This document shows positions 50,044 to 63,165 of a stretch of 64,000 nt of DNA, one piece after another. Under the pieces are notes generated by a model. That model was given only the letters and a program-made list of their open reading frames with translations, had not been told where the DNA came from and did no database searches. The stretch spans positions 14,031,209 through 14,095,208 of the forward strand of contig CP114482.1 of assembly GCA_027186245.1 (NCBI GenBank), read 5' to 3'. The stretch's first letter is position 1, and the number at the start of each line of letters is the position of its first letter. The position numbers and the translations under genes are program-made. This stretch comes from Coriaria nepalensis (lineage: Eukaryota; Streptophyta; Magnoliopsida; Cucurbitales; Coriariaceae).

Positions 50044-51751
50044 CAAAACCGTAGTTGCCGTCAAGAGATCTAATGCAAATTATGAACGAAAGTCGTGGTT
50101 CAAGTACGAAAATATATTTCGTTAGAATTGCTTTGAAATGATGTAATTGCTAGAGGAGACTCAATGACGTGATTTCAAGGCTAAACAATGGATAGTTTGC
50201 TTGAATATATCTATTGAGAGTTATGCATAAAAGTCTCGATTAAAGAGCAAAAGTAGAATTCATTCGAATTGCTTTCAAATAATTTGATGACTAGAAGAGA
50301 CTTAATGACATGATTTTAAGGCTAAAAGAATGCATAGTTGTCCTCAATGGTTGAATTTAAAGTTCTGAACGAAAGTCATGTTTGAAGTGCCAAAAAATAG
50401 AATTCTTTCAAATTACTTTTAATTGATTTAATGACTAGAGAAGACTCAATGACATGATTTTAAGGCTAAACAAACCCATAATTGCCTTCAATATATCAAT
50501 TGCATGTTTTGCACAAAAGTCGTGTTTGAAATGCGAAAATAGAAATCATTTGAATTGATTTCGAATGATTTATTGACTAAAAGTGACTCAATGACATGAT
50601 TTTAAGGGTATACAAAACCGTAGTTGCCGTCAAGATATCTAATGCAAATTATGAACGAAAGTCGTGGTTCAAGTACGAAAATAGATTTCGTTAGAATTGC
50701 TTTGAAATGATTTAATTGCTAGAGGAGACTCAATGACGTGATTTCAAGGCTAAACAATGGATAGTTTGCTTGAATATATCTATTGCAAGTTATGCATAAA
50801 AGTCTCGATTAAAGAGCAAAAGTAGAATTCGTTCGAATTGCTTTCAAATGATTTGATGACTAGAAGAGACTCAATGACATGATTTTAAGGCTAAAAGAAT
50901 GCAATGTTCTCCTCAATGGTTGAATTGGAAGTTCTGAACGAAAGTCGTGTTTGAAGTGCCAAAAAATAGAATTCTTTCGAATTACTTTTAATTGATTTAA
51001 TGACTAGAGAAGACTCAATGACATGATTTTAAGGCTAAACAAACCCATAATTGCCTTCAATATATCAATTGCATGTTTTGCACAAAAGTCGTGTTTGAAA
51101 TGTGAAAATAGAAATCGTTTGAATTGATTTCGAATGATTTATTGACTAAAAGTGACTCAATGACATGATTTTAAGGCTATACAAAACCGTAGTTGCCGTC
51201 AAGAGATCTAATGCAAATTATGAACGAAAGTCGTGGTTCAAGTACGAAAATAGATTTCGTTAGAATTGCTTTGAAATGATTTAATTTCTAGAGGAGACTC
51301 AATGACGTGATTTCAAGGCTAAACAATGGATAGTTTGCTTGAATATATCTATTGCAAGTTATGCACAAAAGTCTCGTTTAAAGAGCAAAAGTAGAATTCG
51401 TTCGAATTGCTTTCAAATGATTTGAAGACTAGAAGAGACTCAATGACATGATTTAAAGGCTAAAAGAATGCAATGTTCTCCGCAATGGTTGAATTGGAAG
51501 TTCTGAACGAAAGTCGTGTTTGAAGTACCAAAAAATAGAATTCTTTCGAATTACTTTTAATTGATTTAATGACTAGAGAAGACTCAATGACATGATTTTA
51601 AGGCTAAACAAAACCCATAATTGCCTTCAGTATATCAATTGCATGTTTTGCACAAAAGTCGTGTTTGAAATGTGAAAATAGAAATCGTTTGAATTGATTT
51701 CGAATGATTTATTGACTAAAAGTGACTCAATGACATGATTTTAAGGCTTTA
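50044..51751. repeat. Three HORs with the AAAACCGTAG A subtype
   Basis: A anchors at 50,068, 50,637 and 51,206 all follow ACAAAACCGTAGTTGCCGTC and carry TATGAACGAAAG and TAGAGGAGAC. This links them to the CCCGTAGTTGCCGTC subtype at 2.8, 4.55, 9.67 and 33.0 kb, although the intervening territories have other subtypes. One extra A (AAACAAAACCC, near 51,606) makes the next spacing 570 bp. Confidence 0.82.
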
Positions 51752-52746
51752 CAAACGCATAGTTGCCAACAAAAGATCTAATGCAAATTATGCAAGAAAG
51801 TCGTGTTTCAAGTACAAAAATAGATTTCGTTCGAATTGCTTTGAAATGATTTAATTTCTAGAAGAGACTCAATGACGTGATTTCAAGGCTAAACAATGGA
51901 TGGTTTGCTTGAATATATCTATTGCAAGTTATGCACAAAAGTCTCGTTTAAAGAGCAAAAATAGAATTCGTTCGAATTGCTTTCAAATGATTTGATGACT
52001 AGAAGAGACTCAATGACATGATTTTAAGGCTAAAATAATGCATAGTTCTCCTCAATGGTTGAATTTGAAGTTTTGAACGAAAGTCATGTTTGAAGTGCCA
52101 CAAAATAGAATTCTTTCAAATTACTTTTAATTGATTTAATGACTAGAGAAGACTCAATGACATGACTTTAAGGCTAAACAAACCCATAATTGCCTTCAAT
52201 ATATCAATTGCATGTTTTGCGCAAAAGTCGTGTTCGAAATGTGAAAATTGAAATCGTTTGAATTGATTTCGAATGATTTATTGACTAAAATGACTCAATG
52301 ACATGCTTTTAAGGCAATACAGACGCATAGTTTTCATAAAAATATCTAATGCAAATTATGCACGAAAGTCGTGGTTCAAGTACGAAAATAGATTTCGTTA
52401 GAATTGCTTTGAAATGATTTAATTTCTAGAAGAGACTCAATGACGTGATTTCAAGGCTGAACAATGGATAGTTTGCTTGAATATATCTATTGCAAGTTAT
52501 GCACAAAAGTCTCGTTTAAAGAGCAAAAATAGAATTCGTTCGAATTGCTTTCAAATGATTTTATGACTAGAAGAGACTCAATGACATGATTTTAAGTCTA
52601 AAAGAATGCATAGTTCTCCTCAATGGTTGAATTGGAAGTTCTGAACGAAAGTCGTGTTTGAAGTGCCAAAAAATAGAATTCTTTCGAATTACTTTTAATT
52701 GATTTAATGACTAGAGAAGACTCAATGACAAGATTTTAAGGTTAAA

Positions 52747-52881
52747 CAAACGCATAATTTCCTTCAATAGATCAATTGCTGCACAAAAGTCGTGTTCGAA
52801 ATGTGAAAAGTGAAATCGTTTGAATTGATTTCGAATGATTTATTGACTAAACTGTCTCAATGACATGCTTTTAAGGCAATA
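52747..52881 (+). repeat. D monomer with 6-bp deletion, founder pair member 1
   Basis: AATTGCTGCACAAAAG replaces AATTGCATGTTTTGCACAAAAG, a loss of six bases, and TAAACTGTCTC has lost one more, so D is 135 bp. The same form occurs at 53,309-53,443, 55,008-55,142 and 55,570-55,704. Within each 2,261-bp block the two copies are adjacent HORs (562-bp spacing), so the variant was first copied by one HOR and later with the whole block. Confidence 0.92.
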
Positions 52882-53308
52882 CAGACGCATAGTTTCCATA
52901 AAAATATCTAATGCAAATTATGCACGAAAGTCGTGGTTCAAGTACGAAAATAGATTTCGTTAGAATTGCTTTGAAATGATTTAATTTCTAGAAGAGACTC
53001 AATGACGTGATTTCAAGGCTGAACAATGGATAGTTTGCTTGAATATATCTATTGCAAGTTATGCACAAAAGTCTCGTTTAAAGAGCAAAAATAGAATTCG
53101 TTCGAATTGCTTTCAAATGATTTTATGACTAGAAGAGACTCAATGACATGATTTTAAGTCTAAAAGAATGCATAGTTCTCCTCAATGGTTGAATTGGAAG
53201 TTCTGAAGGAAAGTCGTGTTTGAAGTGCCAAAAAATAGAATTCTTTCGAATTACTTTTAATTGATTTAATGACTAGAGAAGACTCAATGACAAGATTTTA
53301 AGGTTAAA

Positions 53309-53443
53309 CAAACGCATAATTTCCTTCAATAGATCAATTGCTGCACAAAAGTCGTGTTCGAAATGTGAAAAGTGAAATCGTTTGAATTGATTTCGAATGA
53401 TTTATTGACTAAACTGTCTCAATGACATGCTTTTAAGGCAATA
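53309..53443 (+). repeat. D monomer with 6-bp deletion, founder pair member 2
   Basis: This is identical in form to the copy at 52,747 and 562 bp downstream. The HOR containing it has CTGAAGGAAAG in its C monomer where the preceding HOR has CTGAACGAAAG, which distinguishes the two. Confidence 0.92.
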
Positions 53444-55007
53444 CAGACGCATAGTTTCCATAAAAATATCTAATGCAAATTATGCACGAAAGTCGTGGTT
53501 CAAGTACGAAAATAGATTTCGTTAGAATTGCTTTGAAATGATTTAATTTCTAGAAGAGACTCAATGACGTGATTTCAAGGCTAAACAATGGATAGTTTGC
53601 TTGAATATATCTATTGCAAGTTATGCACAAAAGTCTCGTTTAAAGAGCAAAAATAGAATTCGTTCGAATTGCTTTCAAATGATTTGATGACTAGAAGAGA
53701 CTCAATGACATGATTTTAAGGCTAAAAGAATGCATAGTTCTCGTCAATGGTTGAATTGGAAGTTCTGAACGAAAGTCCTGTCGGAAGTGCAAAAAAATAG
53801 AATTCTTTCGAATTAATTTTAATTGATTTAATGACTAGAGAAGACTCAATGACATGATTTTAAGGCTAAACAAACGCATAATTTCCTTCAATAGATCAAT
53901 TGCATGTTTTGCACAAAAGTCGTGTTCGAAATGTGAAAATTGAAATCGTTTGAATTGATTTCGAATGATTTATTGACTAAAAGTGACTCAATGACATGCT
54001 TTTAAGGCAATACAGACGCATAGTTTCCATAAAAATATCTAATGCAAATTATGCACGAAAGTCGTGGTTCAAGTACGAAAATAGATTTCGTTAGAATTGC
54101 TTTGAAATGATTTAATTTCTAGAAGAGACTCAATGACGTGATTTCAAGGCTAAACAATGGATGGTTTGCTTGAATATATCTATTGCAAGTTATGCACAAA
54201 AGTCTCGTTTAAAGAGCAAAAATAGAATTCGTTCGAATTGCTTTCAAATGATTTGATGACTAGAAGAGACTCAATGACATGATTTTAAGGCTAAAATAAT
54301 GCATAGTTCTCCTCAATGGTTGAATTTGAAGTTTTGAACGAAAGTCATGTTTGAAGTGCCACAAAATAGAATTCTTTCAAATTACTTTTAATTGATTTAA
54401 TGACTAGAGAAGACTCAATGACATGACTTTAAGGCTAAACAAACCCATAATTGCCTTCAATATATCAATTGCATGTTTTGCGCAAAAGTCGTGTTCGAAA
54501 TGTGAAAATTGAAATCGTTTGAATTGATTTCGAATGATTTATTGACTAAAATGACTCAATGACATGCTTTTAAGGCAATACAGACGCATAGTTTTCATAA
54601 AAATATCTAATGCAAATTATGCACGAAAGTCGTGGTTCAAGTACGAAAATAGATTTCGTTAGAATTGCTTTGAAATGATTTAATTTCTAGAAGAGACTCA
54701 ATGACGTGATTTCAAGGCTGAACAATGGATAGTTTGCTTGAATATATCTATTGCAAGTTATGCACAAAAGTCTCGTTTAAAGAGCAAAAATAGAATTCGT
54801 TCGAATTGCTTTCAAATGATTTTATGACTAGAAGAGACTCAATGACATGATTTTAAGTCTAAAAGAATGCATAGTTCTCCTCAATGGTTGAATTGGAAGT
54901 TCTGAACGAAAGTCGTGTTTGAAGTGCCAAAAAATAGAATTCTTTCGAATTACTTTTAATTGATTTAATGACTAGAGAAGACTCAATGACAAGATTTTAA
55001 GGTTAAA

Positions 55008-55142
55008 CAAACGCATAATTTCCTTCAATAGATCAATTGCTGCACAAAAGTCGTGTTCGAAATGTGAAAAGTGAAATCGTTTGAATTGATTTCGAATGAT
55101 TTATTGACTAAACTGTCTCAATGACATGCTTTTAAGGCAATA
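55008..55142 (+). repeat. D monomer with 6-bp deletion, duplicated copy of member 1
   Basis: This lies 2,261 bp after the copy at 52,747, in the second super-repeat block, with the same two deletions. Confidence 0.92.
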
Positions 55143-55569
55143 CAGACGCATAGTTTCCATAAAAATATCTAATGCAAATTATGCACGAAAGTCGTGGTTC
55201 AAGTACGAAAATAGATTTCGTTAGAATTGCTTTGAAATGATTTAATTTCTAGAAGAGACTCAATGACGTGATTTCAAGGCTGAACAATGGATAGTTTGCT
55301 TGAATATATCTATTGCAAGTTATGCACAAAAGTCTCGTTTAAAGAGCAAAAATAGAATTCGTTCGAATTGCTTTCAAATGATTTTATGACTAGAAGAGAC
55401 TCAATGACATGATTTTAAGTCTAAAAGAATGCATAGTTCTCCTCAATGGTTGAATTGGAAGTTCTGAAGGAAAGTCGTGTTTGAAGTGCCAAAAAATAGA
55501 ATTCTTTCGAATTACTTTTAATTGATTTAATGACTAGAGAAGACTCAATGACAAGATTTTAAGGTTAAA

Positions 55570-55704
55570 CAAACGCATAATTTCCTTCAATAGATCAATT
55601 GCTGCACAAAAGTCGTGTTCGAAATGTGAAAAGTGAAATCGTTTGAATTGATTTCGAATGATTTATTGACTAAACTGTCTCAATGACATGCTTTTAAGGC
55701 AATA
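55570..55704 (+). repeat. D monomer with 6-bp deletion, duplicated copy of member 2
   Basis: This lies 2,261 bp after the copy at 53,309, and the preceding C monomer again has CTGAAGGAAAG. Confidence 0.92.
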
Positions 55705-56359
55705 CAGACGCATAGTTTCCATAAAAATATCTAATGCAAATTATGCACGAAAGTCGTGGTTCAAGTACGAAAATAGATTTCGTTAGAATTGCTTTGAAAT
55801 GATTTAATTTCTAGAAGAGACTCAATGACGTGATTTCAAGGCTAAACAATGGATAGTTTGCTTGAATATATCTATTGCAAGTTATGCACAAAAGTCTCGT
55901 TTAAAGAGCAAAAATAGAATTCGTTCGAATTGCTTTCAAATGATTTGATGACTAGAAGAGACTCAATGACATGATTTTAAGGCTAAAAGAATGCATAGTT
56001 CTCGTCAATGGTTGAATTGGAAGTTCTGAACGAAAGTCCTGTCGGAAGTGCAAAAAAATAGAATTCTTTCGAATTAATTTTAATTGATTTAATGACTAGA
56101 GAAGACTCAATGACATGATTTTAAGGCTAAACAAACGCATAATTTCCTTCAATAGATCAATTGCATGTTTTGCACAAAAGTCGTGTTCGAAATGTGAAAA
56201 TTGAAATCGTTTGAATTGATTTCGAATGATTTATTGACTAAAAGTGACTCAATGACATGCTTTTAAGGCAATACAGACGCATAGTTTCCATAAAAATATC
56301 TAATGCAAATTATGCACGAAAGTCGTGGTTCAAGTACGAAAATAGATTTCGTTAGAATT

Positions 56360-59109
56360 GCTTTGAAATGATTTAATTTCTAGAAGAGACTCAATGACGT
56401 GATTTCAAGGCTAAACAATGGATAGTTTGCTTGAATATATCTATTGCAAGTTATGCACAAAAGTCTCGTTTAAAGAGCAAAAATAGAATTCGTTCGAATT
56501 GCTTTCAAATGATTTGATGACTAGAAGAGACTCAATGACATGATTTTAAGGCTAAAAGAATGCATAGTTCTCCTCAATGGTTGAATTGGAAGTTCTGAAC
56601 GAAAGTCGTGTTTGAAGTGCCAAAAAATAGAATTCTTTCGAATTACTTTTAATTGATTTAATGACTAGAGAAGACTCAATGACATGATTTTAAGGCTAAA
56701 CAAACGCATAATTTCCTTCAATAGATCAATTGCATGTTTTGCACAAAAGTCGTGTTCGAAATGTGAAAATTGAAATCGTTTGAATTGATTTCGAATGATT
56801 TATTGACTAAAAGTGACTCAATGACATGCTTTTAAGGCAATACAGACGCATAGTTGCCATCAAAAGATCTAATGCAAGAAAGTCGTGGTTCAAGTACGAA
56901 AATAGATTTCGTTCGAATTGCTTTGAAATGATTTAATTTCTAGAAGAGACTCAATGACGTGATTTCAAGGCTAACCAATGGATAGTTTGCTTGAATATAT
57001 CTATTGCAAGTTATGCACAAAAGCCTCGTTTAAAGAGCAAAAATAGAATTCGTTCGAATTGCTTTCAAATGATTTGATGACTAGAAGAGACTCAATGAAA
57101 TGATTTTAAGGCTAAAATAATGCATAGTTCTCCTCAATGGTTGAATTAGAAGTTCTGAACGAAAGTCGTGTTTGAAGTGCCAAAAAATAGAATTCTTTCG
57201 AATTACTTTTAATTAGTTTAATGACTAGAGAAGACTCAATGACATGATTTTAAGGCTAAACAAACGCATAATTGCCTTCAATAGATCAATTGCATGTTTT
57301 GCACAAAAGTCGTGTTCGAAATGTGAAAATTGAAATCGTTTGAATTGATTTCGAATGATTTATTGACTAAAAGTGACTCAATGACATGCTTTTAAGGCAA
57401 TACAGACGCATACTTTCCATAAGAATATCTAATGCAAATTATGCACGAAAGTCGTAGTTCAAGTACGAAAATAGATTTCGTTAGAATTGCTTTGAAATGA
57501 TTTAATTTCTAGAAGAGACTCAATGACGTGATTTCAAGGGGAAACAATGGATAGTTTGCTTGAATATATCTATTGCAAGTTATGCACAAAAGTCTCGTTT
57601 AAAGATCAAAAATAGAATTCGTTCGAATTGCTTTCAAATGATTTGATGACTAGAAGAGACTCAATGACATGATTTTAAGGCTAAAAGAATGCATAGTTCT
57701 CCTCAATGGTTGAATTGGAAGTTCTGAACGAAAGTTGTGTTTGAAGTGCCAAAAAATAGAATTCTTTCGAATTACTTTTAATTAATTTAATGACCAGAAA
57801 AGACTCAATGACATGATTTTAAGGCTAAACAAACGCATAATTGCCTTCAATAGATCAATTTCAAGTTTTGCACAAAAGTCGTGTTTGAAATGCGAAAATA
57901 GATATCGTTTGAATTGATTTCGAATGATTTATTGACAAAAAGTGACTGAATGACATAATTTTAAGGCTATACAAATGCATAATTGCCGTCAAAAGATCCA
58001 TTGCAAATTATGCACGAAAGTCATGGTTCAAGTTCGAAAATAGATTTCGTTAGAATTGCTTTGAAATGATTTAATTTGTAGAAGAGACTCAATGACGTGA
58101 TTTGAATGCTAAACAATGGATAGTTTGCTTGAATATATCTATTGCAAGTTATCCACAAAAGTCTCGTTTAAAGAGCAAAAATAGAATTCGTTCGAATTGC
58201 TTTCAAATGATTTGATGGCTAGAAGAGACTCAACGACATGATTTTAAGGCTAAAAGAATGCATAGTTCTACGCAATGGTTGAACTGGAAGTTCTGAACGA
58301 AAATCGTGTTTGAAGGGCCAAAAAATAGAATTCTTTCGAATTAGTTTTATTGGATTTAATGACTAGAGAAGACTCAATGACATGATTTTAAGGCTAAACA
58401 AACGCATAATTTCCTTCAATAGATCAATTGCATGTTTTGCACAAAAGTCGTGTTCGAAATGTGAAAATAGAAATCATTTGAATTGATTTCGAATGATTTA
58501 TTGACTACAAGTGACTCAATGACATGATTTTAAGTCTATACAAACGCATAGTTGCCATAAAAATATCTAATGCAAATTATGGACGAAAGTCGTGGTTCAA
58601 GTACGAAAATAGATTTCGTTAGAATTGCTTTGAAATGATTTAATTTCTAGAAGAGACTCAATGACGTTATTTCAAGGGGAAACAATGGATAGTTTGCTTG
58701 AATATATCTATTGCAAGTTATGCACAAAAGTCTCGTTTAAAGAGCAAAAATAGAATTCGTTCGAATTGCTTTCAAATGATTTGATGACTAGAAGAGACTC
58801 AATGACAAGATTTTAAGGCTAAAAGAATGCATAGTTCTCCTCAATGGTTGAATTGGAAGTTCTGAACGAAAGTCGTGTTTGAAGTGCCAAAAAATAGAAT
58901 TCTTTCGAATTACTTTTAATTAGTTTAATGACTAGAGAAGACTCAATGACATGATTTTAAGGCTAAACAAACGCATAATTGCCTTCAATAGATCAATTGC
59001 ATGTTTTGCACAAAAGTCGTGTTCGAAATGTGAAAATTGAAATCGTTTGAATTGATTTCGAATGATTTATTGACTAAAAGTGACTCAATGACATGCTTTT
59101 AAGGCAATA
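56360..59109. repeat. Mixed HORs between two super-repeat blocks
   Basis: This covers the rest of the HOR anchored at 56,298 and the HORs anchored at 56,867, 57,427, 57,996 and 58,565. Variation is high. The A at 56,867 has a 9-bp loss. The D near 57,857 has TTTCAAGTTTTGC. The A at 57,996 has GATCCATTGCAAATT and AGTTCGAAAATAG. The C near 58,260 has CTACGCAATGGTTGAACTGG. The GATCCATTGC form is the first sign of the edge-type A seen after 60.8 kb. No gene is visible. Confidence 0.82.
56843..56975 (+). repeat. A monomer with 9-bp deletion
   Basis: CTAATGCAAGAAAGTCG replaces CTAATGCAAATTATGCAAGAAAGTC, losing nine bases between the two short direct repeats ATGCAA. The monomer is 133 bp and the next A-anchor spacing is 560 bp. 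Slippage or exchange between the direct repeats explains the loss. Confidence 0.92.
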
Positions 59110-62100
59110 CAGACGCATAGTTTCCATAAAAATATCTAATGCAAATTATGCACGAAAGTCGTGGTTCAAGTACGAAAATAGATTTCGTTAGAATTGCTTT
59201 GAAATGATTTAATATCTAGAAGAGAATCAATGACGTGATTTCAAGGCTAAACAATGGATAGTTTGCTTGAATATATCTATTGCAAGTTATGCACAAAAGT
59301 CTCGTTTAAAGAGCAAAAATAGAATTCGTTCGAATTGCTTTCAAATGATTTGATGACTAGAGGAGACTCAATGACATGATTTTAAGGCTAAAAGAATGCA
59401 TAGTTCTCCTCAATGGTTGAATTGGAAGTTCTGAACGAAAGTTGTGTTTGAAGTGCCAAAAAATAGAATTCTTTCGAATTACTTTTAATTAATTTAATGA
59501 CCAGAAAAGACTCAATGACATGATTTTAAGGCTAAACAAACGCATAATTGCCTTCAATAGATCAATTGCATGTTTTGCACAAAAGTCGTGTTTGAAATGC
59601 GAAAATAGAAATCGTTTGAATTGATTTCGAATGATTTATTGACTAAAAGTGACTCAATGACATGATTTTAAGGCTATACAAACGCATAGTTGCCATCAAA
59701 ATATCTAATGCAAATTATTCATGAAAGTCGTGGTTTAAGTACGAAAATAGATTTCGTTAGAATTGCTTTGAAATGATTTAATTTCTAGAAGAGACTCAAT
59801 GACGTGATTTCAAGGCTAAACAATGGATAGTTTGCTTGAATATATCAATCGCAAGTTATGCACAAAAGTCTCGTTTAAAGAGCAAAAATAGAAATCGTTC
59901 GACTTGCTCTCAAATGATTTGATGACTAGAAGAGACTCAATGACATGATTTTAAGGCTAAAAGAATGCATAGTTCTCCTCAATGGTTGAATTGGAAGTTC
60001 TGAACGAAAGTCGTGTTTGAAGTGCCAAAAAATAGAATTCTTTCGAATTACTTTTAATTAGTTTAATGACTAGAGAGGACTCAATGACATGATTTTAAGG
60101 CTAAACAAACGCATAATTGCCTTCAATAGATCAATTGCATCTTTTGCACAAAAGTCGTGTTCGAAATGTGAAAATTGAAATCGTTTGAATTGATTTCGAA
60201 TGATTTATTGACTAAAAGTGACTCAATGACATGCTTTTAAGGCAATACGGACGCATAGTTTCCGTAAAAATATCTAATGCAAATTATGCACGAAAGTCGT
60301 GGTTCAAGTACGAAAATAGATTTCGTTAGAATTGCTTTGAAATGATTTAATTTCTAGAAGAGACTCAATGACGTGATTTCAAGGCTAAACAATGGATAGT
60401 TTGCTTGAATATATCTATTGCAAGTTATGCACAAAAGTCTCGTTTAAAGAGCAAAAATAGAATTTGTTCGAATTGCTTTCAAATGATTTGATGACTAGAA
60501 GAGACTCAATGACATGATTTTAAGGCTAAAAAGATGCACAGTTGCCTTCAATTATTGAATTGAAAGTTCTGAATGAAAGTCGTGTTTGAAGTGCGAAAAA
60601 ATAGAATTCTTTCGAATTACTTTTAATTGATTTAATGACTAAAGAAGACTCAATCACATGATTTTAAGGCTAAACAAACGCATAATTGCCTTTAATAGAT
60701 CAATTGCATGTTTTGCACAAAAGTCGTGTTTGAAATGCGAAAATAGTATTCGTTTGAATTGATTTCGAATGATTTACTGACTAAAAGTGACTCAATGACA
60801 TGATTTTAAGGCTATACAAATGCCTAGTTGCCTTCAAAAGATCCATTGCAAATTATGCTCGAAAGTATTGGTTCAAGTGCGAAAAAATATTTCGTTAGAA
60901 TTGCTTTGAAATGATTTAATTTCTAGAAGAGACTCAATGACGTGATTTCAAGGCTAAACAATGGATAGTTTGCTTGAATATATCTATTGCAAGTTATGCA
61001 CAATAGTCTCGTTTAAAGAGCAAAAATAGAATTCGTTCGAATTGCTTTCAAATGATTTGATGACTAGAAGAGACTCAATGACATGATTTTAAGGCTAAAA
61101 GAATGCATAGTTCTCCTCAATGGTTGAATTGGAAGTTCTGAACGAAAGTCGTGTCTGAAGTGCCAAAAAATAGAATTCTTTCGAATTAATTTTAATTGAT
61201 TTAATGACTAGAGAAGACTCAATGACATGATTTTAAGGCTAAACAAACGCATAATTTCCTTCAATAGATCAATTGCATGTTTTGCACAAAAGTCGTGTTC
61301 GAAATGTGAAAATTGAAATCGTTTGAATTGATTTCGAATGATTTATTGACTAAAAGGGACTCAATGACATGCTTTTAAGGCAATACAGACGCATAGTTTC
61401 CATAAAAATATCTAATGCAAATTATGCACGAAAGTCGTGGTTCAAGTACGAAAATAGATTTTGTTAGAATTGCATTGAAATGATTTAATTTCTAGAAGAG
61501 ACTCAATGACGTGATTTCAAGGCTAAACAATGGATAGTTTGCTTGAATATATCTATTGCAAGTTATGCACAAAAGTCTCGTTTAAAGAGCAAAAGTAGAA
61601 TTCGTTCGAATTGCTTTCAAATGATTTGATGACTAGAGGAGACTCAATGACATGATTTTAAGGCTAAAAGAATGCATAGTTCTCCTCAATGGTTGAATTG
61701 GAAGTTCTGAACGAAAGTTGTGTTTGAAGTGCCAAAAAATAGAATTCTTTCGAATTACTTTTAATTAATTTAATGACCAGAAAAGACTCAATGACATGAT
61801 TTTAAGGCTAAACAAACGCATAATTGCCTTCAATAGATCAATTGCATGTTTTGCACAAAAGTCGTGTTTGAAATGCGAAAATAGAAATCGTTTGAATTGA
61901 TTTCGAATGATTTATTGACTAAAAGTGACTCAATGACATGATTTTAAGGCTATACAAACGCATAGTTGCCATCAAAATATCTAATGCAAATTATTCATGA
62001 AAGTCGTGGTTTAAGTACGAAAATAGATTTCGTTAGAATTGCTTTGAAATGATTTAATTTCTAGAAGAGACTCAATGACTTGATTTCAAGGCTAAACAAT

Positions 62101-63165
62101 GGATAGTTTGCTTGAATATATGAATCGCAAGTTATGCACAAAAGTCTCGTTTAAAGAGCAAAAACAGAATTCGTTCGACTTGCTCTCAAATGATTTGATG
62201 ACTAGAAGAGACTCAATGACATGATTTTAAGGCTAAAAGAATGCATAGTTCTCCTCAATGGTTGAACTGGAAGTTCTGAACGAAAGTCGTGTTTGAAGTG
62301 CCAAAAAATAGAATTCTTTCGAATTACTTTTAATTAGTTTAATGACTAGAGAAGACTCAATGACATGATTTTAAGGCTAAACAAACGCATAATTGCCTTC
62401 AATAGATCAATTGCATGTTTTGCACAAAAGTCGTGTTCGAAATGTGAAAATTGAAATCGTTTGAATTGATTTCGAATGATTTATTGACTAAAAGTGACTC
62501 AATGACATGCTTTTAAGGCAATACGGACGCATAGTTTCCGTAAAAATATCTAATGCAAATTATGCACGAAAGTCGTGGTTCAAGTACGAAAATAGATTTC
62601 GTTAGAATTGCTTTGAAATGATTTAATTTCTAGAAGAGACTCAATGACGTGATTTCAAGGCTAAACAATGGATAGTTTGCTTGAATATATCTATTGCAAG
62701 TTATGCACAAAAGTCTCGTTTAAAGAGCAAAAATAGAATTTGTTCGAATTGCTTTCAAATGATTTGATGACTAGAAGAGACTCAATGACATGATTTTAAG
62801 GCTAAAAAGATGCACAGTTGCCTTCAATTATTGAATTGAAAGTTCTGAATGAAAGTCGTGTTTGAAGTGCGAAAAAATAGAATTCTTTCGAATTACTTTT
62901 AATTGATTTAATGACTAAAGAAGACTCAATCACATGATTTTAAGGCTAAACAAACGCATAATTGCCTTCAATAGATCAATTGCATGTTTTGCCCAAAAGT
63001 CGTGTTTGAAATGCGAAAATAGAATTCGTTTGAATTGATTCCGAATGATTTACTGACTAAAAGTGACTCAATGACATGATTTTAAGGTTATACAAATGCC
63101 TAGTTGCCTTCAAAAGATCCATTGCAAATTATGCACGAAACTATTGGTTCAAGTGCGAAAAAAGA
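59110..63165. repeat. 2,276-bp four-HOR block and partial second copy
   Basis: Copy 1 is 59,110-61,385. Copy 2 starts at 61,386 and follows it to about 63,165. Recurring markers 2,276 bp apart include ATTATTCATGAAAG (near 59,714 and 61,990), CAATACGGACGC (60,243 and 62,519), AAAAAGATGCACAG (near 60,528 and 62,804) and GACCAGAAAAGAC. In copy 1 the last A (60,841) starts as an edge-type A and turns canonical near 60,895. In copy 2 the equivalent A (63,117) stays edge-type. Confidence 0.86.

Larger units (their letters stand above)
51838..56359. repeat. Two tandem copies of a 2,261-bp four-HOR block
   Basis: Copy 1 is 51,838-54,098 and copy 2 is 54,099-56,359. The unit is four HORs less 15 bp: two 6-bp losses in D, two 1-bp losses at TAAACTGTCTC and one at TAAAATGACTC. 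CTAAAATAATGC falls at 52,030 and 54,291, exactly 2,261 bp apart. AACAATGGATGG, TTTTGAACG, CTGAAGGAAAG and AGTCCTGTCGG recur in register. I saw no difference between the copies on reading. The left limit is where the upstream GTTCGAATT changes to the shared AGAATT, and is approximate. Confidence 0.88.
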
